DNA of 64,000 nt. It comes from Amia ocellicauda (taxonomy: Eukaryota > Chordata > Actinopteri > Amiiformes > Amiidae). Below, one piece after another: positions 54,566-64,000 of this stretch. The translations under genes and the position numbers were made by a program. The notes under the pieces were generated by a model. The model saw only the letters and a list, made by a program, of their open reading frames with translations. It was not told the origin of the DNA and ran no database searches. Location: contig NC_089851.1 in assembly GCF_036373705.1 (NCBI RefSeq), forward strand, positions 59,858,350-59,922,349, read 5' to 3'. Numbering within the stretch: position 1 is the first letter of the stretch; every line of letters starts with the position of its first letter.

Positions 54566-54918
54566 AGGACTCTCCCATTCCCCAGTGCCTACACTCAGGC
54601 GTAAGAAACAAAACAAAACAAAACAAAATCTGGATGCAGGCTGCAACAAAGGAAGCACACAGAGGTGAAAACGTAAGGTTGACGGGAACAACAAGCTCCC
54701 TGTTGCGACTGTCCAGGGGCGGCAATGGGAAGTGGACGTTAGGTGCGCGTAGCGCGTGTCCTTTGGGTTCTGGTTCTTCTTTACAGACCGGCGTCTGTCC
54801 AGTTGGCTTTCCGGTTCATTACGTCCTCTGATGGCTTTACGATAAGCCTATCTTGCTAAAACTGATGGTCGACAAAGCGAAACCACAAGCTTCGCAAGGA
54901 GCACACAAAGCCCGCCTA

Positions 54919-54992
54919 AGGCACCGCTGGGATTTGAACCCAGGAACTCCTGTTTACTAGACAGGCGCTTTAACCAACTAAGCAACGGCGCC
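54919..54992 (-). tRNA. tRNA-Thr-AGT: tRNA-Thr(AGT)
   Basis: The cloverleaf is complete with acceptor GGCGCCG/CGGTGCC, anticodon loop CTAGTAA, and T arm CTGGGTTCAAATCCCAG. Position 9 is T rather than G, and the variable loop reads AGTTC instead of AGGTC. It is probably still foldable. Confidence 0.8.
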
Positions 54993-57900
54993 AAATCTGC
55001 CACTGTTGCTGCTGATAGTAGCATAACAGCAGATCACGGACCACTGTCAATCAGGTGCTTACCTTGCCGTCCATCCATCCATCTATCTATTTATGACTCT
55101 CAATATCTAACTCTCTTGCTTGCTATCGCTCCCCCAATGGTCAGTAGCATAGTAGCATAACAGCAGATCACGGACCACTGTCAATCAGGTGCTTGCCTTG
55201 CCGTCCATCCATCCATCTATCTATCTATCTAGCTAGCTATCTATCTATGACTCTCGATATCTAACTCTCTTGCTTGCTATCGCTCCCCCAATGGTCAGTA
55301 GCATAGTAGCATAACAGCAGATCACGGACCACTGTCAATCAGGTGCTTGCCTTGCCGTCCATCCATCCATCCATCTATCTATCTATCTATCTATCTATGA
55401 CTCTCGATATCTAACTCTCTTGCTTGCTATCGCTCCCTCAATGGTCAGTAGCATAGTAGCATAACAGCAGATCACGGACCACTGTCAATCAGATGCTTGC
55501 CTTGCCGTCCATCCATCCATCCATCTATCTATCTATCTATCTATGACTCTTGATATCTAACTCTCTTGCTTGCTATCGCTCCCCCAATGGTCAGTAGCAT
55601 AGTAGCATAACAGCAGATCACGGACCACTGTCAATCAGATGCTTGCCTTGCCGTCCATCCATCCATCCATCTATCTATGTCTCTTGATATCTAACTCTCT
55701 TGCTTGCTATCGCTCCCCCAATGGTCAGTAGCATAGTAGCATAACAGCAGATCACGGACCACTGTCAATCAGATGCTTGCCTTGCCGTCCATCCATCCAT
55801 CTATCTATCTATCTATCTATGACTCTTGATATCTAACTCTCTTGCTTGCTATCGCTCCCCCAATGGTCTGTAGCATTCTAGCATAACAGCAGATCACGGA
55901 CCACTGTCAATCAGATGCTTGCCTTGCCGTCCATCCATCCATCCATCTATCTATCTATCTATCAATGACTCTCGATATCTAACTCTCTTGCTTGCTATCG
56001 CTCCCCCAATGGTCAGTAGCATAGTAGCATAACAGCAGATCACGGACCACTGTCAATCAGATGCTTACCTTGCCGTCCATCCATCTATCTATCTATTTAT
56101 CTATGACTCTTGATATCTAACTCTCTTGCTTGCTATCGCTCCCCCAATGGTCAGTAGCATAGTAGCATAACAGCAGATCACGGACCACTGTCAGTCAGAT
56201 TCTTGCCTTGCCGTCCATCCATCCATCCATCTATATATCTATCTATCAATGACTCTCGATATCTAACTCTCTTGCTTGCTATCGCTCCCCCAATGGTCAG
56301 TAGCATAGTAGCATAACAGCAGATCACGGACCACTGTCAATCAGATGCTTGCCTTGCCGTCCATCCATCTATCTATCTATCTATCTATGACTCTTGATAT
56401 CTAACTCTCTTGCTTGCTATCGCTCCCCCAATGGTCAGTAGCATAGTAGCATAACAGCAGATCACGGACCACTGTCAATCAGATGCTTGCCTTGCCGTCC
56501 ATCCATCCATCCATCTATCTATCTATCTATCAATGACTCTCGATATCTAACTCTCTTGCTTGCTATTGCTCCCCCAATGGTCAGTAGCATAGTAGCATAA
56601 CAGCAGATCACGGACCACTGTCAATCAGATGCTTGCCTTGCCGTCCATCCATCTATCTATCTATCTATCTATGACTCTTGATATCTAACTCTCTTGCTTG
56701 CTATCGCTCCCCCAATGGTCAGTAGCATAGTAGCATAACAGCAGATCACGGACCACTGTCAATCAGATGCTTGCCTTGCCGTCCATCCATCCATCCATCT
56801 ATCTATCTATGTATCTATATCTCTTGATATCTAACTCTCTTGCTTGCTATCGCTCCCCCAATGGTCAGTAGCATGGTAGCATAACAGCAGATCACGGACC
56901 ACTGTCAATCAGATGCTTGCCTTGCCGTCCATCCATCCATCTATCTATCTATCTATCTATGACTCTTGATATCTAACTCTCTTGCTTGCTATCGCTCCCC
57001 CAATGGTCAGTAGCATTGTAGCATAACAGCAGATCACGGACCACTGTCAATCAGATGCTTGCCTTGCCGTCCATCCATCCATCCATCTATCTATCTATCT
57101 ATCAATGACTCTCGATATCTAACTCTCTTGCTTGCTATCGCTCCCCCAATGGTCAGTAGCATAGTAGCATAACAGCAGATCACGGACCACTGTCAATCAG
57201 ATGCTTGCCTTGCCGTCCATCCATCTATCTATCTATCTATCTATGACTCTTGATATCTAACTCTCTTGCTTGCTATCGCTCCCCCAATGGTCAGTAGCAT
57301 AGTAGCATAACAGCAGATCACGGACCACTGTCAATCAGATGCTTCCTTGCCGTCCATCCATCCATCCATGTGTCTATGTCTCTTGATATCTAACTCTCTT
57401 GCTTGCTATCGCTCCCCCAATGGTCAGTAGCATAGTAGCATAACAGCAGATCACGGACCACTGTCAATCAGATGCTTGCCTTGCCGTCCATCCATCCATC
57501 TATCTATCTATCTATATATGACTCTTGATATCTAACTCTCTTGCTTGCTATCGCTCCCCCAATGGTCTGTAGCATTGTAGCATAACAGCAGATCATGGAC
57601 CACTGTCAATCAGATGCTTGCCTTGCCGTCCATCCATCCATCCATCTATCTATCTATCTATCAATGACTCTCGATATCTAACTCTCTTGCTTGCTATCGC
57701 TCCCCCAATGGTCAGTAGCATAGTAGCATAACAGCAGATCACGGACCACTGTCAATCAGATGCTTGCCTTGCCGTCCATCCATCTATCTATCTATTTATC
57801 TATGACTCTTGATATCTAACTCTCTTGCTTGCTATCGCTCCCCCAATGGTCAGTAGCATAGTAGCATAACAGCAGTTCACGGACCACTGTCAATCAGATG

Positions 57901-59850
57901 CTTGCCTTGCCGTCCATCCATCCATCCATGTATCTATGTCTCTTGATATCTAACTGTCTTGCTTGCTATCGCTCCCCCAATGGTCAGTAGCATAGTAGCA
58001 TAACAGCAGATCACGGACCACTGTCAATCAGGTGCTTGCCTTGCCGTCCATCCATCCATCTATCTATCTATCTAGCTAGCTATCTATCTATGACTCTCGA
58101 TATCTAACTCTCTTGCTTGCTATCGCTCCCCCAATGGTCAGTAGCATTGTAGCATAACAGCAGATCACGGACCACTGTCAATCAGGTGCTTGCCTTGCCG
58201 TCCATCCATCCATCCATCTATCTATCTATCTATCTATCTATGACTCTTGATATCTAACTCTCTTGCTTGCTATCGCTCCCCCAATGGTCAGTAGCATAGT
58301 AGCATAACAGCAGATCACGGACCACTGTCAATCAGATGCTTGCCTTGCCGTCCATCCATCCATCAATCTATCTATCTATGTGTCTATGTCTCTTGATATC
58401 TAACTCTCATGCTTGCTATCGCTCCCCCAATGGTCAGTAGCATAGTAGCATAACAGCAGATCACGGACCACTGTCAATCAGATGCTTGCCTTGCCGTCCA
58501 TCCATCCATCCATCTATCTATCTATGTATCTATGTCTCTTGATATCTAACTCTCTTGCTTGCTATCGCTCCCCCAATGGTCAGTAGCATAGTAGCATAAC
58601 AGCAGATCACGGACCACTGTCAATCAGATTCTTGCCTTGCCGTCCATCCATCCATCTATCTATCTATCTATGTATCTATGTCTCTTGATATCTAACTCTC
58701 TTGCTTGCTATCGCTCCCCCAATGGTCAGTAGCATAGTAGCATAACAGCAGATCACGGACCACTGTCAATCAGATGCTTGCCTTGCCGTCCATCCATCCA
58801 TCTATCTATCTATCTATCTATGACTCTTGATGTCTAACTCTCTTGCTTGCTATCGCTCCCCCAATGGTCAGTAGCATTGTAGCATAACAGCAGATCACGG
58901 ACCACTGTCAATCAGATGCTTGCCTTGCCGTCCATCCATCCATCCATCTATCTATCTATCTATCAATGACTCTCGATATCTAACTCTCTTGCTTGCTATT
59001 GCTCCCCCAATGGTCAGTAGCATAGTAGCATAACAGCAGATCACGGACCACTGTCAATCAGATGCTTGCCATGCCGTCCATCCATCTATCTATCTATCTA
59101 TCTATGACTCCTGATATCTAACTCTCTTGCTTGCTATCGCTCCCCCAATGGTCAGTAGCATAGTAGCATAACAGCAGATCACGGACCACTGTCAATCAGA
59201 TGCTTGCCTTGCCGTCCATCCATCCATCCATCTATCAATCTATGTATCTATGTCTCTTGATATCTAACTCTCTTGCTTGCTATCGCTCCCCCAATGGTCA
59301 GTAGCATAGTAGCATAACAGCAGATCACGGACCACTGTCAATCAGATGCTTGCCTTGCCGTCCATCCATCCATCTATCTATCTATCTATCTATGACTCTT
59401 GATATCTAACTCTCTTGCTTGCTATCGCTCCCTCAATGGTCAGTAGCATAGTAGCATAACAGCAGATCACGGACCACTGTCAATCAGGTGCTTGCCTTGC
59501 CGTCCATCCATCCATCTATCTATCTATCTAGCTAGCTATCTATCTATGACTCTCGATATCTAACTCTCTTGCTTGCTATCGCTCCCCCAATGGTCAGTAG
59601 CATTGTAGCATAACAGCAGATCACGGACCACTGTCAATCAGGTGCTTGCCTTGCCGTCCATCCATCCATCTATCTATCTATCTAGCTAGCTATCTATCTA
59701 TGACTCTCGATATCTAACTCTCTTGCTTGCTATCGCTCCCCCAATGGTCACGTATGTGGCATTCAATGACAAAGAAAATCGTGTGCTGGAAATGATTTCT
59801 GGCAACTGTGAAGGAACTGCACGACTGCAGCAACCACAACACCTCAGTCT

Positions 59851-59924
59851 GTCTTTGTGGTGCAATCGGTCAGTGTGTTTGGCTATTAACCAAAAGGATG
59901 GTGGTTCGAATCAACCCAGGGAAG
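59851..59924 (+). pseudogene. tRNA-Asn-like, anticodon ATT
   Basis: This is homologous to the Asn tRNA at 54254, but the anticodon loop reads CTATTAA (ATT). The T stem has a mismatch (GGTGG against CAACC) and the acceptor end is CAGGGAA, which leaves position 1 unpaired. It is likely a pseudogene. Confidence 0.7.
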
Positions 59925-60088
59925 GCCCACTTTTCCCCCCGCCCCTTGTTATTGTTTCTACTTCTGGCGGTCAGCTTGCCAGATTGCGGCTACAGTAACC
60001 TTAAACTGCTTGCTGCGGACGGCCATCTTGCAAAAATGTATTGAGCGTTTAGAAACTTCCTTTCCATTGCCTATGCCAACGTAAACCA

Positions 60089-60162
60089 AAGCACTGCTGG
60101 GAGTAAAACCCATGGTTTCCTGTTTACAAGACAGGCGCTTTGACCAACTAAGACACGGTGCC
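60089..60162 (-). pseudogene. tRNA-Thr(TGT) pseudogene
   Basis: The anticodon arm is kept, but the T arm reads CATGGGTTTTACTCCCAG, which destroys the B box, and the acceptor 3' strand is CAGTGCT. It derives from the copy type at 54492. Confidence 0.7.
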
Positions 60163-60563
60163 AGGACTCTCCCGTTCCCCAGTGCCTATACTCAGGCGTA
60201 AGGCACAAAACAAAACAAAACATAACAAAACAAAACAAAACAAAACAAAAAAAAAACAAAACAAAATCTGGATGCAGGCTGCAACAAAGGAAGCACACAG
60301 AGGTGAAAACGTAAGGTTGACGGGAGTAACAAGCTCCCTGTTGCGACTGTCCAGGGGCGGCAATGGGAATTGGACGTTGGCCGTTAGGTGCGCGTAGCGC
60401 GTGTCCTTTGGGTTCTGGTTCTTCTTTACAAACCGGCGTCTGTCCAGTTGGCTTTCCGGTTCATTACGTCCTCTGATGGCTTTACAATAAGCCTATCTTG
60501 CTAAAACTGATGGTCGACAAAGCGGAAGCACAAGCTTCACAAGGAGCACACAAAGCCTGCCTA

Positions 60564-60637
60564 AGGCACCGCTGGGATTTGAACCCAGGACCTCCTGTTT
60601 ACTAGACAGGCGCTTTAACCAACTAAGCCACGGCGCC
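60564..60637 (-). tRNA. tRNA-Thr-AGT: tRNA-Thr(AGT)
   Basis: This cloverleaf is perfect: GGCGCCG/CGGTGCC, GCTTAGTTGGTTAAAGC, CCTGT-CTAGTAA-ACAGG and CTGGGTTCAAATCCCAG, with discriminator T. It is the best-conserved member of the cassette while its neighbours decay. Confidence 0.9.
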
Positions 60638-61752
60638 AAACCTGCCACTGTTGCTGCTGATAGTAGCATAATAGCAGATCACGGACCACTGTCAATCAGG
60701 TGCTTGCCTTGCCGTCCATCCATCAATCTATCTATCTATCTATGACTCTCAATATCTAACTCTCTTGCTTGCTATCGCTCCCCCAATGGTCAGTAGCATA
60801 GTAGCATAACAGCAGATCACGGACCACTGTCAATCAGATGCTTGCCTTGCCGTCCATCCATCCATCCATCTATCTATCTATGTATCTATGTCTCTTGATA
60901 TCTAACTCTCTTGCTTGCTATCGCTCCCCCAATGGTCAGTAGCATAGTAGCATAACAGCAGATCACGGACCACTGCCAATCAGATGCATGCCTTGCCGTC
61001 CATCCATCCATCCATCTATCTATCTATCTATCAATGACTCTCGATATCTAACTCTCTTGCTTGCTATTGCTCCCCCAATGGTCAGTAGCCTAGTAGCATA
61101 ACAGCAGATCACGGACCACTGTCAATCAGATGCTTGCCTTGCCGTCCATCTATCTATCTATCTATCTATCTATGACTCTTGATATCTAACTCTCTTGCTT
61201 GCTATCGCTCCCCCAATGGTCAGTAGTATAGTAGCATAACAGCAGATCACGGACCACTGTCAATCAGATGCTTGCCTTGCCGTCCATCCATCCATCCATC
61301 TATCTATCTATCTATCTATGACTCTTGATATCTAACTCTCTTGCTTGCTATCGCTCCCCCAATGGTCAGTAGCATTGTAGCATAACAGCAGATCACGGAC
61401 CACTGTCAATCAGGTGCTTGCCTTGCCGTCCATCCATCCATTTATCTATCTATCTATGACTCTTGATATCTAACTCTCTTGCTTGCTATCGCTCCCCCAA
61501 TGGTCAGTAGCATTGTAGCATAACAGCAGATCACGGACCACTGTCAATCAGGTGCTTGCCTTGCCGTCCATCCATCCATCCATCTATCAATCTATGTATC
61601 TAAGTCTCTTGATATCTAACTCTCTTGCTTGCTATCGCTCCCCCAATGGTCACGTATGTTGCATTCAACGACAAAGAAAATCGTGTGCTGGAAATGATTT
61701 CTGGCAACTGTGAAGGAACTGCACGACTGCAGCAACCACAACACCTCAGTCT

Positions 61753-61826
61753 GTCTTTGTGGTGCAATCGGTCAGTGTGTTTGGCTATTAACCAAAAGGA
61801 TCGTGGTTCGAATCAACCCAGGGACG
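61753..61826 (+). pseudogene. tRNA-Asn-like, anticodon ATT
   Basis: This is nearly identical to 59851-59924, with the same CTATTAA loop. The acceptor end is CAGGGAC, which pairs properly, but the T stem reads CGTGG/CAACC with mismatches. Confidence 0.68.
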
Positions 61827-61990
61827 GCCCACTTTTCCCCCCGCCCCTTGTTATTGTTTCTACTTCTGGCGGTCAGCTTGCCAGATTGCGGCTACAGTAA
61901 CCTTAAACTGCTTGCTGCGGACGGCCATCTTGCAAAAATGTATTGAGCGTTTAGAAACTTCCTTTCCATTGCCTATGCCAACGTAAACCA

Positions 61991-62064
61991 AAGCAATGCT
62001 GGGAGTAAAGCCCATGGTTTCCTGTTTACAAGACAGGCGCTTTGACCAACTAAGACACGGTGCC
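61991..62064 (-). pseudogene. tRNA-Thr(TGT) pseudogene
   Basis: It carries the same T-arm damage as the copy at 60089, plus a further change in the acceptor strand (GCAATG in place of GCACTG on the plus strand). Confidence 0.7.
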
Positions 62065-62444
62065 AGGACTCTCCCGTTCCCCAGTGCCTATACTCAGGCG
62101 TAAGGCACAAAACAAAACAAAACAAAACAAAACAAAACAAAACAAAATCTGGATGCAGGCTGCAACAAAGGAAGCACACAGAGGTGAAAACGTAAGGTTG
62201 ACGGGAGTAACAAGCTCCCTGTTGCGACTGTCCAGGGGCGGCAATGGGAATTGGACGTTGGCCGTTAGGTGCGCGTAGCGCGTGTCCTTTGGGTTCTGGT
62301 TCTTCTTTACAAACCGGCGTCTGTCCAGTTGGCTTTCCGGTTCATTACGTCCTCTGATGGCTTTACGATAAGCCTATCTTGCTAAAACTGATGGTCGACA
62401 AAGCGGAAGCACAAGCTTCACAAGGAGCACACAAAGCCTGCCTA

Positions 62445-62518
62445 AGGCACCGCTGGGATTTGAACCCAGGACCTCCTGTTTACTAGACAGGCGCTTTAAC
62501 CAACTAAGCCACGGCGCC
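62445..62518 (-). tRNA. tRNA-Thr-AGT: tRNA-Thr(AGT)
   Basis: It is identical to the copy at 60564-60637 by eye, with a full set of paired stems and intact A and B boxes. Confidence 0.9.
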
Positions 62519-64000
62519 AAACCTGCCACTGTTGCTGCTGATAGTAGCATAATAGCAGATCACGGACCACTGTCAATCAGGTGCTTGCCTTGCCGTCCAT
62601 CCATCAATCTATCTATCTATCTATGACTCTCAATATCTAACTCTCTTGCTTGCTATCGCTCCCCCAATGGTCAGTAGCATAGTAGCATAACAGCAGATCA
62701 CGGACCACTGTCAATCAGATGCTTGCCTTGCCGTCCATCCATCCATCCATCTATCTATCTATCTATCTATCAATGACTCTCGATATCTAACTCTCTTGCT
62801 TGCTATCGCTCCCCCAATGGTCAGTAGCATAGTAGCATAACAGCAGATCACGGACCACTGTCAATCAGATGCTTGCCTTGCCGTCCATCCATCCATCTAT
62901 CTATCTATCTATCTATGACTCTCGATATCTAACTCTCTTGCTTGCTATCGCTCCCCCAATGGTCAGTAGCATAGTAGCATAACAGCAGATCACGGTCCAC
63001 TGTCAATCAGATGCTTGCCTTGCCGTCCATCCATCCATCTATCTATCTATCTATCGATGACTCTTGATATCTAACTCTCTTGCTTGCTATCGCTCCCCCA
63101 ATGGTCAGTAGCATAGTAGCATAACAGCAGATCACGGACCACTGTCAATCAGATGCTTGCCTTGCCGTCCATCCATCCATCTATCTATCTATCTATCTAT
63201 GACTCTCGATATCTAACTCTCTTGCTTGCTATCACTCCCCCAATGCCAGTAGCATAGTAGCATAACAGCAGATCATGGACCACTGTCAATCAGATGTTTG
63301 CCTTGCCGTCCATCCATCCATCCATCTATCTATCTATCTATCTATCAATGACTCTCGATATCTAACTCTCTTGCTTGCTATCGCTCCCCCAATGGTCAGT
63401 AGCATAGTAGCATGACAGCAGATCACGGACCACTGTAAATCAGATGCTTGCCTTGCCGTCCATCCATCCATCCATCTATCTATCTATCTATCAATGACTC
63501 TCGATATCTAACTCTCTTGCTTGCTATCGCTCCCCCAATGGTCAGTAGCATAGTAGCATAACAGCAGATCACGGACCACTGTCAATCAGATGCTTGCCTT
63601 GCCGTCCATCCATCCATCTATCTATCTATCTATCTATGACTCTTGATATCTAACTCTCTTGCTTGCTATCGCTCCCCCAATGGTCAGTAGCATAGTAGCA
63701 TAACAGCAGATCACGGACCACTGTCAATGAGATGCTTGCCTTGCCGTCCATCCATCCATCTACCTATCTATCTATCTATGACTCTCGATATCTAACTCTC
63801 TTGCTTGCTATCGCTCCCCCAAAAATCAGTAGCATTGTAGCATAACAGCAGATCACGGACCACTGTCAATCAGATGCTTGCCTTGCCGTCCATCCCTCCA
63901 TCTATCTATCTATCTATCTATGACTCTCGATATCTAACTCTCTTGCTTGCTATCGCTCCCCCAATGGTCAGTAGCATAGTAGCATAACAGCAGATCACGG

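Larger units (their letters stand above)
52561..64000. repeat. Satellite array, right block, with tRNA cassettes
   Basis: The monomers are the same as in the other blocks, beginning inside a unit at CACGGACCACTG and running to the window end. Cassettes with tRNA sequences interrupt it at about 54155-55012, 59748-60655 and 61650-62540. Units carrying CTAGCTAGCTAT in the tetranucleotide tract precede the first two of these cassettes and also the one at 25.1 kb. The last two cassettes lie about 1.9 kb apart and are almost identical, pointing to a recent duplication of cassette plus satellite. Confidence 0.93.

Overview
The window is vertebrate nuclear DNA, most likely from a ray-finned fish. The evidence is Tc1/mariner copies, L2-like LINE debris, eukaryotic tRNA genes without encoded CCA, GT-AG introns, AATAAA signals and a long simple-sequence satellite. 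I cannot name the species from sequence alone.

Layout. 1-8373 is a satellite array built from a core of about 110 bp plus a variable CCAT/CTAT tetranucleotide tract, arranged in higher-order repeats of about 1.8-2.1 kb. 8374-24963 is a complete 16,590-bp Polinton/Maverick (endogenous adintovirus-like) element with identical 181-bp terminal inverted repeats and a perfect 6-bp target duplication (CTCGAT) made in a satellite monomer. 24964-30820 is satellite again. 30821-52560 is an island of non-satellite DNA holding Tc1 elements, an inverted-repeat element, LINE debris, AT-rich DNA, an unrecognised candidate two-exon gene (46.2-46.8 kb) and a second, decayed Polinton fragment (47.36-52.07 kb). 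52561-64000 is satellite once more. Four copies of a tRNA cassette (tRNA-Asn, tRNA-Thr-TGT, tRNA-Thr-AGT) are embedded in the satellite at 25.2, 54.2, 59.8 and 61.7 kb; the 25.2-kb copy lacks the Asn gene.

The intact Polinton has two convergent gene blocks. The rightward block (8.67-15.13 kb) carries an unrecognised early-type gene, a 39-codon ORF, a Cys/His acidic-tailed protein, a Bcl-2-like protein, a DDE integrase with a C-terminal chromodomain, the minor capsid protein, a basic pX-like protein, the double-jelly-roll major capsid protein and an adenain-like protease. The leftward block (15.31-23.25 kb) carries a conserved 247-aa Polinton protein, a small basic protein, the packaging ATPase, a protein-primed family B DNA polymerase, a 137-aa triple-repeat ORF and a spliced six-exon gene. 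Together these form a virion-assembly set (MCP, mCP, PRO, ATPase), a replication and integration set (PolB, INT, TIRs) and host-facing accessory genes.

The most notable observations are: (i) the otherwise open PolB frame lacks polymerase motif B, apparently through an in-frame deletion of about 46 codons, judged against the relic copy in the same window; (ii) PolB has no AUG at its 5' end, and the upstream ORF ends in a TCT-TGA-C context that would enter the PolB frame by a +1 shift; (iii) a six-exon gene in which every intron is phase 1; and (iv) ATF/CREB-type TGACGTA sites inside the TIRs, as in adenovirus termini. All functional statements rest on motif reading, without database searches.
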